From: Gemmatimonas sp. UBA2094
GTDB taxonomy: Bacteria > Gemmatimonadota > Gemmatimonadetes > Gemmatimonadales > Gemmatimonadaceae
Reading direction: 5' to 3'
Length of the DNA stretch: 24,612 nt
NCBI GenBank assembly: GCA_002331565.1
Contig: DCZC01000078.1
Location: forward strand, 1-24,612
Below the pieces are notes generated by a model, which did no database searches, was not told the DNA's origin, and worked only from the letters and a program-made list of their open reading frames with translations. Numbering within the stretch: position 1 is the stretch's first letter; each line of letters opens with the position of its first letter. Of this stretch, positions 7,462 to 15,555 are shown in pieces. The translations under genes were made by a program, and so were the position numbers.

Positions 7462-7512
7462 CTACCGTATATTCGTGCAGGACCAAAGGCGTACATGTAC
7501 TCTATACGGTAG
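7462..7512. promoter_or_regulatory. 10-bp inverted repeat with nested palindrome upstream of the RND operon
   Basis: CTACCGTATA (7462-7471) and TATACGGTAG (7503-7512) are perfect inverted arms 31 bp apart. A perfect 10-bp palindrome GTACATGTAC lies between them at 7491-7500. The left arm overlaps a possible -10 element TATATT (7468-7473) with a -35-like TTGTAT at 7447-7452 (15-nt spacing). The right arm ends 28 bp before the adaptor start. This fits operator sites for a repressor or activator of the efflux operon. Confidence 0.45.
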
Positions 7513-7539
7513 TGAGTGCGGCTCGACGGGAGGTGTAGC

Positions 7540-8724
7540 GTGCTAAGCAGACGGGCGCAATTTGTCGTCCAACGGATTCTGACACGACTAGGTCTTCTGT
7601 TGCTTTCAGCGACGGCTAACTGCCGAAACGCAAGCAGCGACACGGCGACCGGTGATTCTGCCAGCGCCGCTCCCTCCGCCCTATCCCCTGCAGCCGTTGA
7701 ATCCGTCACCGACTCGCCGCCGGCAATCGCGCTGCCGGTGGTCACCGCGGACGCCGCGGACGCCGATCTCGTGCTGCGCGTGAATACCACGGGGCAGGTG
7801 CGCTCCGAAGCCGTGGTGCCGCTCAAAGCCGAGGTCGCCGGTACAGTGCTGCAACTGCTCGTGCGGCCGGGACAGAGCGTGGCCGCTGGCCAACCGCTCG
7901 TGAAGTTCGATCCGTACCCGTTCGATCTCGCCGCCCGCGAAGCACAAGCCAAGGCCGACGAGGCCGAGCAAAGATTCCTCGAGAGTTATGTACCGGAATC
8001 GCTCGTCACCGGTCGCGGCCCCACGGCTGAGCAGCGCCGCGCCCTGATGAACAAGGCGGGGCTCACCGGCGCGCGGCTGCAGCTGGAACGTGCGCGCTAC
8101 GAACAGGCGCGTGCCGTCATCACCAGTCCGGTGGCCGGTGTGGTGCAGGCCATCAACGTCGCCACCGGCGAGAAGGTCTCCGCGGGACAGGCCATCGCCA
8201 CCGTGGTGGACACACGCCGGCTCGTGGTGGAAGCCCAGGTTCTCGAACACGACTTGCCGCTGGTGCGTGTGGGCGGCGAAGCCCAGGTCACGAGCGCTGG
8301 CGCCGCCGGTGAGGCGGTGCGCGGGCGTATCGAAGCGCTGCTGCCACTCGTGGACAGTGTCACGCGGGCCGGTCGCGCCGTGGTGCGCGTGAATGCGGCG
8401 GGGGCGCTGCGCCCTGGTATGTACGCCGACGTGCAGCTCGAGGCCACACGGTTGCGCAATCGACGACTCGTGCCCGCGCGTTCGGTCATCGAACGTGACG
8501 GACGCCCGCTCGTGTTCGTGGTGAAGGACGGACGCGCGCAGTGGACGTACATCGTGCCCGGGCGCACGAACGGCACGTTTACCGAAGTGCTCCCCGACAG
8601 CAGCAGCGGCGAGATCCCGGTGCGTCCCGGTGATGCCGTGATCGTGGATGGCCATCTCACGCTCACGCACGATGCCCCGGTGAAGGTGGTGCGCGAGCGC
8701 GACCGCGATACGCAGCGCCCATGA
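7540..8724 (+). CDS. RND efflux periplasmic adaptor (membrane fusion protein, HlyD/AcrA type)
   Basis: 394 aa from GTG 7540, preferred over GTG 7516 because GGGAGG sits 6 nt before it. An N-terminal hydrophobic export segment (LTRLGLLLLSATANC) is followed by a low-complexity linker. The barrel-sandwich (lipoyl) halves flank a short helical hairpin: VPLKAEVAGTVLQLLVRPGQSVAAGQPLVKF, then EAQAKADEAEQRF..., then AVITSPVAGVVQAINVATGEKVSAGQAIATVVD. Beta-barrel and membrane-proximal parts follow (LRPGMYADVQLEATRLRNRRLVPARSVIERDG). It links the inner-membrane pump to an outer-membrane channel. The stop overlaps the next start (ATGA), so the three genes are co-transcribed. No outer-membrane factor gene is in the window. 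Confidence 0.92.
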   Translation: MLSRRAQFVVQRILTRLGLLLLSATANCRNASSDTATGDSASAAPSALSPAAVESVTDSPPAIALPVVTADAADADLVLRVNTTGQVRSEAVVPLKAEVAGTVLQLLVRPGQSVAAGQPLVKFDPYPFDLAAREAQAKADEAEQRFLESYVPESLVTGRGPTAEQRRALMNKAGLTGARLQLERARYEQARAVITSPVAGVVQAINVATGEKVSAGQAIATVVDTRRLVVEAQVLEHDLPLVRVGGEAQVTSAGAAGEAVRGRIEALLPLVDSVTRAGRAVVRVNAAGALRPGMYADVQLEATRLRNRRLVPARSVIERDGRPLVFVVKDGRAQWTYIVPGRTNGTFTEVLPDSSSGEIPVRPGDAVIVDGHLTLTHDAPVKVVRERDRDTQRP

Positions 8725-11700
8725 GTCTCGCCGCCGCTGCCGTGCGCCGTCCGGTTGCGACCGTGGCGGCGGTGCTGGCTGTGCTGCTGTTGGGCAGTGT
8801 CTCGCTGTCGCGCTTGCCGGTCTCATTGCTCCCCGATGTGTCGCTGCCCGTACTCACGGTGCGCACTACATACAATGGTGCTGCCGCCACCGAGGTGTCG
8901 CGCTTCGTGGCCGAGCCGGTGGAGCAGGCCATTGGCGCCACGCCGGGGTTGGTGGAGCTGCGCAGTGTGAGTCGCAACGGTGAAGCCACCACCACGGCGC
9001 GGTTCGCGTGGGGCACCGATATGCGCGCCACCGTGCTCGCGGTGCGTGAACGGTTGGATGCGTCACGTAGCTCGTTGCCCGAGAAGGCCGATCGCCCCAC
9101 GCTGCTCACCAGCGATCCGGGTGAACGCCCCATCGCGGTACTCGCCCTGACGTCCAAGGCAACCGGCGCAATCAACGCACCGGGGCAGAGTGCCGTCGAC
9201 TTGCGCACGCTCGCGCGCACCGCCACCGAGATTCACGCCCGTCGTCTCGAACAGATCGAAGGTGTGGCGAGTGTGGCGGTATCGGGCGCGCCCAACGACG
9301 AAGTGCGCGTATCGCTCGACCCCGACAAACTGCGCGCCCTTGGGCTCAGCACCGAAGACGTCGCGAGCGCCATCAAGCAGCAGAATGTCACGGGGGCCGG
9401 TGGCACCATTCGCCGCGGACAGTTCCGCTTCGCCGTGCGCGCACTCACCGAGTTCCGGTCCCCCGCGGAACTGCTGGACACGCCCATTGGCCCCCCGGAG
9501 CGTCGACTCCTGTTGCGCGATGTGGGCACGGTGCAGTTGGCGCTGGCCGAGCCCGACACGCGCACGCGTCTCGACGGCGCCGACGCGATCGGACTCGTGG
9601 TATACAAAGATGCGGGGGCCAACACGGTCGCGGTCACGCAGCGGCTTACCGAGCAGATGACGCAGCTGCAGCGCGAGTATCCGGGGCTGCCCATGACGGT
9701 CGTCGCCGCGCAGGCCGACTTCGTGGTGGATGCGCTCTCCAACCTTGGCCAGGAAATCGTGGCCGGCGGCATCATGTCGCTGCTGGTCATTCTGCTCTTC
9801 CTGCGCGATTGGCGATTGTCACTCGCCATCGGGCTCACCGTACCACTGTCGGTGCTGATGGCACTGGTCGCCCTGCAGGCACTCGGCGTGAGCATCAACG
9901 TGCTATCACTCGGCGGGCTGGCGCTTGGTACCGGCCTCCTGGTGGATACGGCCATTGTGGTGGCCGAAGCCGTGGGGCGTCGCCGTGACGAAGGCATGCC
10001 GCTGCGCGAGGCGGCGATTACCGGCACCAACGATGTGAGTGCGCCGCTTTTTGCCGGGACGCTCACCACCATGCTGGTGTTTGGCCCGATCGTGTTCGTG
10101 CAGGGATTGGCGGCGGCGCTCTTTCGCGATTTGAGCTTGAGTGTGGTGACGACGACGGCTGCGAGCTTGCTGTTGGCGCTCACGCTGATGCCGGTAATGA
10201 TTGTGGGGCGGCGGCGGGGGAACAGCGGGACTGCGGAAGCTCGGACGGCGGAAGCTCGAACAGCGGAAGCTCGAAACGCGGAAGCTCGGACTGCGGGAAC
10301 CGATGGGACGGGGTTGACCGCGCTGGGGCATCGGCTGGCGCAGCTTTATGAGCGCGGCATGCTCTGGTCGTTGTCGCATGTGCGGGCGGTATTTGCGATG
10401 GCGCTGGTGGCGGTGGTGGGTACCGCGGCACTGGTGTGGCATCTCCCCAAGGAGATTCTGCCGCGGGTAGACGACGGCGTATTGGTGGCGCAGCTGTCGC
10501 TGCCGCAGGGCACGAGTCTCGATGCGACCACGGTGCAGGTGGCGCGGGTGGAAGCGGCGGCGCGCGCGCTGGGAGCGCGCGATGTGTATGCGCGTGTGGG
10601 CAAGGCGACCGACGAAGAGATTCTTGCCGGTGCCGACCCGGGCTCGAGCGCGACGGCGCAGCTCATCGTGAACGTACCGGGCGACATGGACGCGCCGGTG
10701 TTTGCGTCACGTATGCGTTCGGCGCTCCCCGATCTCGCCAAGGGGGCACTCGCGCTCGATCTGGCGGGGCAGTCGGAGTTTGGTGCGCTCATCGGGCGTG
10801 AAGGGCGGCTGGTGCGGGTGGAGCTTTCGGCGCCGACTCTTCGCGAGTCGGAGGCGTGGAGCGATTCCGTGCGTACCGCCCTCGCGCGCGTGCCGCAGTT
10901 GAGTGATGTGCGCGAAGCCTTTGCGAGCACGCAGCGGTTGGTGGAGGTGGCATTGCAGCGGGAACGTCTTGCCGAGCGTGGCATCGCGCCGCAGCAGGTG
11001 GTGAGCGCGCTGCAAGGGGCGCTGGGGGGCGTGGAAGCGAGCGCCCTGCGCGAGACCGACCGGCGCACACCGATTGCCGTGCGTTATGCGGGCGTGGCCA
11101 ACGAGAATCTCGATGCGGCGTTGCGCACCCCGCTGCGTGGCGTGCCACTCGAACAGCTGGTGACGGTGCGTGAGGTGCGCGCGCCACTTGAGGTGGTGCG
11201 CGTCAACCAGCGCCCGGTCACGCTTGTGGAAGCGTTGGTCGACGAAGGCGGAACGGCGCGCGCCACCGAGGCGGTGCAGCAGGTGATGCGCGGGCTCACG
11301 GTGCCGCCAGGCGTGGTGTGGCAGGTGAGTGGCGCCGACACCGAGCGGGCGCGCACGAGCAACGAGCTTGTGCTGGTGGCCGTACTGGCCGCGGCGTTGG
11401 TGTTTCTCGTGCTGGCCGCGGAGTTCGCGAGCTTCACCATTCCGCTGGTGGTGATGCTCACGGTGCCGCTGGCCGGCGCCGGGGCGGTGCTGTTTCTCTG
11501 GCTCACGGGTCAGTCACTCAACGCGGTGAGTCTCATCGGCATTGTGGTGATGATCGGCATGGCCGACAACGAAGCCGTGGTGAAGCTCGACGCCATCCGG
11601 GCACTGCGGGAACAGGGTGTGCCGTTGCGTGACGCCATTTTGCAGGGTGGCGCACGTCGTTTGCGGGCTATCGCCATGACCAGTATCACCACCATCACCG

Positions 11701-11858
11701 GTGTGTTGCCGCTCGTGTTCGGCTGGGGTAGTGGCGGCGCGTTGTATCAGCCGTTGGCGGCAGGAATCATCGGTGGCAGCCTGTCGGCGCTGCTGGTGAC
11801 GTTCTTCCTGCTTCCCACGGCCTATGCCGTGCTGGAGGAGCGAGCGGGGCGCGCATGA
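8721..11858 (+). CDS. RND efflux pump inner-membrane subunit 1 (AcrB/MdtB-like)
   Basis: 1045 aa, full length for HAE-type RND transporters. It begins MSLAAAAVRRPVATVAAV, the usual cytoplasmic start before TM1, then has two large periplasmic porter domains. TM4 carries GLLVDTAIVVAEAV with Asp409 (AcrB has Asp-Asp, here Asp-Thr), so one proton-relay acid is kept. The TM10-TM11 region reads GIVVMIGMADNEAVVKLDAI. The C-terminal half ends GVLPLVFGWGSGGALYQPLAAGIIGG, a standard TM11-12 signature. The TM6-TM7 cytoplasmic linker (about residues 505-532) contains TAEAR repeats encoded by four 15-bp tandem units. Overlaps both neighbours by 4 bp (ATGA). Substrate unknown: drug, bile-like or lipid export. 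Confidence 0.93.
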   Translation: MSLAAAAVRRPVATVAAVLAVLLLGSVSLSRLPVSLLPDVSLPVLTVRTTYNGAAATEVSRFVAEPVEQAIGATPGLVELRSVSRNGEATTTARFAWGTDMRATVLAVRERLDASRSSLPEKADRPTLLTSDPGERPIAVLALTSKATGAINAPGQSAVDLRTLARTATEIHARRLEQIEGVASVAVSGAPNDEVRVSLDPDKLRALGLSTEDVASAIKQQNVTGAGGTIRRGQFRFAVRALTEFRSPAELLDTPIGPPERRLLLRDVGTVQLALAEPDTRTRLDGADAIGLVVYKDAGANTVAVTQRLTEQMTQLQREYPGLPMTVVAAQADFVVDALSNLGQEIVAGGIMSLLVILLFLRDWRLSLAIGLTVPLSVLMALVALQALGVSINVLSLGGLALGTGLLVDTAIVVAEAVGRRRDEGMPLREAAITGTNDVSAPLFAGTLTTMLVFGPIVFVQGLAAALFRDLSLSVVTTTAASLLLALTLMPVMIVGRRRGNSGTAEARTAEARTAEARNAEARTAGTDGTGLTALGHRLAQLYERGMLWSLSHVRAVFAMALVAVVGTAALVWHLPKEILPRVDDGVLVAQLSLPQGTSLDATTVQVARVEAAARALGARDVYARVGKATDEEILAGADPGSSATAQLIVNVPGDMDAPVFASRMRSALPDLAKGALALDLAGQSEFGALIGREGRLVRVELSAPTLRESEAWSDSVRTALARVPQLSDVREAFASTQRLVEVALQRERLAERGIAPQQVVSALQGALGGVEASALRETDRRTPIAVRYAGVANENLDAALRTPLRGVPLEQLVTVREVRAPLEVVRVNQRPVTLVEALVDEGGTARATEAVQQVMRGLTVPPGVVWQVSGADTERARTSNELVLVAVLAAALVFLVLAAEFASFTIPLVVMLTVPLAGAGAVLFLWLTGQSLNAVSLIGIVVMIGMADNEAVVKLDAIRALREQGVPLRDAILQGGARRLRAIAMTSITTITGVLPLVFGWGSGGALYQPLAAGIIGGSLSALLVTFFLLPTAYAVLEERAGRA
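10234..10293 (+). repeat. four 15-bp in-frame tandem repeats in pump 1 linker
   Basis: Units of the form GCGGAAGCTCGRANN start at 10234, 10249, 10264 and 10279. Being 15 bp long they preserve frame and encode AEART-type pentapeptides in the cytoplasmic TM6-TM7 linker, a tolerant site. The same unit occurs in pump 2 at the equivalent place. Confidence 0.85.
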
Positions 11859-14800
11859 TCACCGCCGCCACCAACCGACCTGCAGTAATGTGGGCACTCG
11901 CCGTGGCGCTGCTGCTGGCGGGCGCGCTCGCGTTCTGGCGCTTGCCACTTGCCACGCGAACGGCGGTGGAGTTGCCGCGACTCACCGTGGCCGCGTCGTG
12001 GACGGGTGCGTCCCCTGAGGTGATGGAAGCCTACGTTACCGCACCGCTCGAGGGGGCGGTGCAGGGCGTACGCGGTGTGAAGCGGGTGAACAGCACGAGC
12101 CGTGATGGCTCGACGGTGCTCACCGTTGAGCTCGAGCCGCGCGCCGATGTGCAGATGGTCCGACTCGGCATTCTCGAACGGCTCGAACTGCTTCGCAAGG
12201 AACTGCCGAGTGGGATGACATCGCCGGCGGTGTCCAACTATGTGCCGGAAGGGCTCGAAGAGGCGCCACTGCTGTCGCTGGTGATTACCGGGCCGTATAC
12301 CCCCGGTGCGCTGCAGCGCATGCTGAGTGAGCGCGTAACGCCGCGTCTTGCGCAGATACCGGGTGTGGCCGGCGTGCAGACACGTGGTGGCACCACCTTC
12401 GGGGTAAGTGTGAGCTACGACGGGGCGCGGTTGCGTCAGCTGGGGATCGCGCCCGAGCAGCTGTCGAACGCGTTGCAGAATGCGCGCGTGGTGGCTGCGC
12501 TGGGCACGCTCACGCGCGGGGCACAGGTGCAACCGGTGGTGCTTCGTGATCAACCGGCGGCACTCGATTCGCTCGCCGCGTTGCCGGTGGTGGCGAGCGG
12601 TAACCGCCGATTTCGATTGGGCGAGCTGGCCGTGGTGCGCGCGGAAGAAGATGCGCGTGGACAGTTCTTTCGCATCAACGGGCGCCCGGCGGTGGCGCTC
12701 GACATCACACGACAGCCGGGCGCCGACGCCATCGCCACGGCCAAGCTGCTGCGCGCGGAGATCAAAGCACTCGTGCCGCTGTTGCCGCCGGGCATACAGC
12801 TCACCGTTGCCAGCGATGACAGCGCCACGCTCGCTACCGAGCTGCGTGATCTCGCCTGGCGTGGAGCGTTGGCGATGTTCGCCGTACTGCTGGTGTTGTG
12901 GCTCTTTCTGCGCCCGCGCCGCGCGGTGTGGGTGGTGATGGGCACCACGGCTGTGGCAGTCGCCGGTACAGCGCTCACGCTGTACGTGTTCCGCATTCCG
13001 GCCAACCTGCTCACGCTGGCAGGGCTGGGCATGGGCATCGGCATTCTGGTGCAGAACGCCATTGTGGTGGTGGAGCGCATGGCGCTCGCGCCCGATGTGG
13101 CTCCGGCGCGCGCCGAGGTGGCGCGACGTATGGCACCGGCGGTGCTGGGCAGTACGCTCACCACGGCGGTGGTGCTGTTGCCGTTTCTCTATCTGCAGGG
13201 GAACACACGCGCGGCATTCACACCGTTTGCGCTGGCGTTCGTGATTGCGTTGGGGTGGAGTGTGTTTACGGCATTGGTGATGGTGCCGGCGGTGGGAAGG
13301 GGGATCGGGAGGACAGCGGAAGCTCGAACAGCGGAAGCTCGGGGGGCGGAAGCTGCGACAACGGGAGCTGGTGGCACGGGAGCGGGAACTACGGGAGCGG
13401 GAACTACGGGACCTACGCAGCGGCGTGATGCCAGCTGGGTGCGTCGTGGGTACATGCGCGTGGTTGTGCTTTCGCTGCGCTATCGGTGGGTTACACGGCT
13501 TGCGAGCATCGCACTCGTGGCGGGCATGACGTGGGTGTTCGTAGAGAAGGTCCCGCGCAGCAGCTGGGGCAACTGGGGTGACCGACGCACCACGGTGAAT
13601 GTGTACCTCTCGTTCCCTCGGGGCTCCGACCCGGCCACACTCGATGCGGGGATGCGCGACTTCGAACAGCTCGCCGTGGCGACACCGGGAGTGGAGCAGG
13701 TGCGCGCACAGGGTGGTGGTACCGGCGCATCACTCACCGTGCGTTTCACCCGCGAGGGCGGGTTCACTTCGGCGCCGCTCGTGCTGTACGAACAGCTCAC
13801 GCAACGTGGGGTGCTGCTCGGCGGCGCGAGTGTGTCGGTATCGGGCGAGGGACAGTCGTTCTCCAACGGCGGTGGCGGTGGCAGCTTCGCCACCTTCCGC
13901 ATTCAGGTGAAGGGATTCTCGTACGACGGCGTGGAAGCGCTGGCGCTCGACGTCAAGCAGCGGCTCGAGCGCATCACGCGCGTGCGCGATGTGCGCATCA
14001 CAAGCGGCGGATGGGGCGGTGGTGGGCGCAGCTCGCTCATCACCATCGAGCCCGATCGAGCGGTGCTTTCGCGGGCTGGACTCACCACCGCCCAGTTCAC
14101 GGGGGCTCTGGCGCGTCAGGTACGCGGACCCGTGGGTGCGCAACGTCTCGAAATCGACGGTGAGGAACTGCCGGTCACGCTCAAGGAAGCTGGCGCGAGT
14201 GAGCGCGAACTGAGTGCATTGGCGCAGACGCTCATCGCAGCGCCGGGTTATGATGGCCGTGTGGGCGCAGCTACGGTGCGTCTGGCCGATGTGTCGAACA
14301 TTCGTGAGCAGGAGGCGCTCAGCAGCGTGGAGCGCGAAGATCAGCAATACATCCGCCAGGTGAATTACGACTTCCGCGGCCCCAACAAGCTTGCCCAGCG
14401 TACGCACAAATCATTCATGCGTTCGTTGTCGGCGCCGGCGGGATATCGATTTCTCGACTTGTCCGAACAGGGGTTCGGCGGCGAGGACGAAAGCGCGAAA
14501 GGCTTATGGTTGGTGTTCGCGCTTGGCGTGGCGCTCGTGGTGTTGAGTGTCGCGCTCGTATTCGACAGCGTGTGGGGCGCGGTGATGGTGCTGCTGTCGC
14601 TCCCCTTGGCGATGACCGGCGTGGTGGCGGCGTTCTGGGCCACCGACACCGCGTTCACGCGCGAAGCCGCCGTGGGCGTGATTCTCGTGGTGGGGCTCTC
14701 GGTGAACCAGGCCATTCTGCTCATCGATTCCGCGCTCGAGTCGCGCCGGCGTTTGGGATACGTACGCGGGGCGGCAGTGCTGCGCGCAGCACTCGATCGC

Positions 14801-15037
14801 GCCGGCATGATCGTACTCGTCACGCTCGCGGCGCTCGCGTCGCTCGCGCCACTCAGTCTCGGGACCGACGCCGACTCACTCTTCGGCGGGATTGCACTCG
14901 CCACCGCCGGTGGCACCATCGCGGGTACCGTCGGTGTGTTGCTGTTGCTGCCGGGGGTAATGGCTTCGGCGCCCCTTATTCGCGGCGAGCCCCCTACGGC
15001 ACCACCAGACTCACCGTGGTCGTCGGCCGCGTCTTGA
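11855..15037 (+). CDS. RND efflux pump inner-membrane subunit 2, TM4 acidic residue missing
   Basis: 1060 aa. MITAATNRPAVMWALAVALLLAGALAFWRLP gives the cytoplasmic start and TM1; porter domains, TM2-6, linker and a second half follow in the normal RND order. TM4 reads GMGIGILVQNAIVVVER: Gln400-Asn401 replace the Asp pair of AcrB and the single Asp of its neighbour, so its own proton relay is probably impaired. TM10-11 has GVILVVGLSVNQAILLIDSALESRRR. The linker at residues ~487-522 is rich in AEAR and TG repeats. Adjacent, ATGA-overlapping pump genes suggest a heteromeric trimer like MdtBC, with this subunit relying on pump 1 for energy coupling (inference). The 3' end overlaps the convergent lipoprotein gene by 44 bp. 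Confidence 0.92.
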   Translation: MITAATNRPAVMWALAVALLLAGALAFWRLPLATRTAVELPRLTVAASWTGASPEVMEAYVTAPLEGAVQGVRGVKRVNSTSRDGSTVLTVELEPRADVQMVRLGILERLELLRKELPSGMTSPAVSNYVPEGLEEAPLLSLVITGPYTPGALQRMLSERVTPRLAQIPGVAGVQTRGGTTFGVSVSYDGARLRQLGIAPEQLSNALQNARVVAALGTLTRGAQVQPVVLRDQPAALDSLAALPVVASGNRRFRLGELAVVRAEEDARGQFFRINGRPAVALDITRQPGADAIATAKLLRAEIKALVPLLPPGIQLTVASDDSATLATELRDLAWRGALAMFAVLLVLWLFLRPRRAVWVVMGTTAVAVAGTALTLYVFRIPANLLTLAGLGMGIGILVQNAIVVVERMALAPDVAPARAEVARRMAPAVLGSTLTTAVVLLPFLYLQGNTRAAFTPFALAFVIALGWSVFTALVMVPAVGRGIGRTAEARTAEARGAEAATTGAGGTGAGTTGAGTTGPTQRRDASWVRRGYMRVVVLSLRYRWVTRLASIALVAGMTWVFVEKVPRSSWGNWGDRRTTVNVYLSFPRGSDPATLDAGMRDFEQLAVATPGVEQVRAQGGGTGASLTVRFTREGGFTSAPLVLYEQLTQRGVLLGGASVSVSGEGQSFSNGGGGGSFATFRIQVKGFSYDGVEALALDVKQRLERITRVRDVRITSGGWGGGGRSSLITIEPDRAVLSRAGLTTAQFTGALARQVRGPVGAQRLEIDGEELPVTLKEAGASERELSALAQTLIAAPGYDGRVGAATVRLADVSNIREQEALSSVEREDQQYIRQVNYDFRGPNKLAQRTHKSFMRSLSAPAGYRFLDLSEQGFGGEDESAKGLWLVFALGVALVVLSVALVFDSVWGAVMVLLSLPLAMTGVVAAFWATDTAFTREAAVGVILVVGLSVNQAILLIDSALESRRRLGYVRGAAVLRAALDRAGMIVLVTLAALASLAPLSLGTDADSLFGGIALATAGGTIAGTVGVLLLLPGVMASAPLIRGEPPTAPPDSPWSSAAS
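13316..13407 (+). repeat. 15-bp in-frame tandem repeats in pump 2 linker (two types)
   Basis: Three units starting GCGGAAGCT begin at 13316, 13331 and 13346. The first two share a 26-nt identical stretch with pump 1 (10249-10274 versus 13316-13341). Further on, the unit GGGAGCGGGAACTAC occurs twice (13378-13392 and 13393-13407), giving TGAG-type pentapeptides. All lie in the cytoplasmic linker. Confidence 0.8.
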
Positions 15038-15395
15038 AGTCGGGGCTCACCGTCACGGTCACCGACTTTTCCGCCTGCGGTATACCGTTGACCGGTGTCA
15101 GCACTCGGCACAGATAGCTGGGCCCGCTCAAAGGCGCGAAGAAGCTCGGGCCATACAGGTCCGTCTCGAAGGCGCCACTCGCGTTCGTTTCCGTCTCGAG
15201 GCCGAAGGGCTCGTTGGACGTGCCGACGCACGACACGCCAATGCGGGCGCCCGACACGGGCGTGCCGTTGGCGCGGGCGACCGTGCCCTTGATCGTCGCG
15301 TAATGACGGCCCGAGCTGTCCGTGGTCTCGAGAAGCGAGCCGCAGGCGGCGAGGAGAGCGAGGGGGGTGAGGAGCAAAAGGTGCGTGGTCTTCAT
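14994..15395 (-). CDS. small lipoprotein with carboxypeptidase-regulatory-like fold
   Basis: 133 aa from the ATG at 15395. MKTTHLLLLTPLALLAACGS is a lipoprotein signal with lipobox LAAC (acyl-Cys18). The rest is one beta-sandwich domain of the regulatory-like/Ig type: ATIKGTVARANGTPVSGARIGVSC followed by ETNASGAFETDLY, the usual 'GxV.d..GxPv.gA.V.v......T...G.f' pattern, with two further cysteines (SCVG and YLCRV) that may pair. Probably a surface or periplasmic accessory. Its last 44 bp overlap the end of pump 2 on the opposite strand. The longer frame reaching 15641 is not needed, since it runs through the palindrome. Confidence 0.75.
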   Translation of the reverse strand: MKTTHLLLLTPLALLAACGSLLETTDSSGRHYATIKGTVARANGTPVSGARIGVSCVGTSNEPFGLETETNASGAFETDLYGPSFFAPLSGPSYLCRVLTPVNGIPQAEKSVTVTVSPDFKTRPTTTVSLVVP

Positions 15396-15464
15396 TGTCG
15401 CGTGACTGAAGTGGTGCAAAAGCAACTCGAGAGTAGAACACCGGGATGCCGTCGATGGTTCACG

Positions 15465-15544
15465 AACCCGGAACTCGAAACCCGAACTCAGAACCCGCAA
15501 CTGATCAGTTTCGGGTTCTGAGTTCGGGTTGCGGGTAACGGGTT
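15465..15544. repeat. 80-bp near-perfect palindrome made of 13-14 bp units
   Basis: The centre is at 15504/15505. The inner 48 bp (15481-15528) pair perfectly except one position: CCCGAACTCAGAACCCG (15481-15497) mirrors 15512-15528, around the 12-bp palindrome AACTGATCAGTT. The pairing extends outward to 15465-15544 with about 35 of 40 positions complementary. Each arm is built of near repeats (GAACCCGGAACTC, GAAACCCGAACTCA, GAACCCGCAACTGA). It lies just after the SDR gene and before the lipoprotein start, so as RNA it could terminate or insulate transcription. It may be a REP/MITE-like dispersed element. Confidence 0.8.
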
Positions 15545-15555
15545 TACTGCGTCTG

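Larger units (their letters stand above)
6938..7539. other. 602-bp region without an intact gene
   Basis: It contains a 73-codon plus-strand ORF from an ATG at 6939, just after the interrupted regulator, with no recognisable features, plus a possible frameshifted zinc-ribbon remnant on the minus strand (7107-7335) and regulatory repeats before the RND operon (7462-7512). It appears to be degraded accessory DNA at the edge of the AT-richer segment. Confidence 0.45.

Noticed and set aside
7681-8826. 381-codon minus-strand frame opposite the RND adaptor
   Set aside because: Histidine/arginine-rich antisense shadow; the plus strand has unmistakable adaptor motifs.
15465-15544. Possible CRISPR array because of regular short repeats
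   Set aside because: Units are 13-14 bp, contiguous with no spacers, and invert at the centre; it is a palindrome, not an array.
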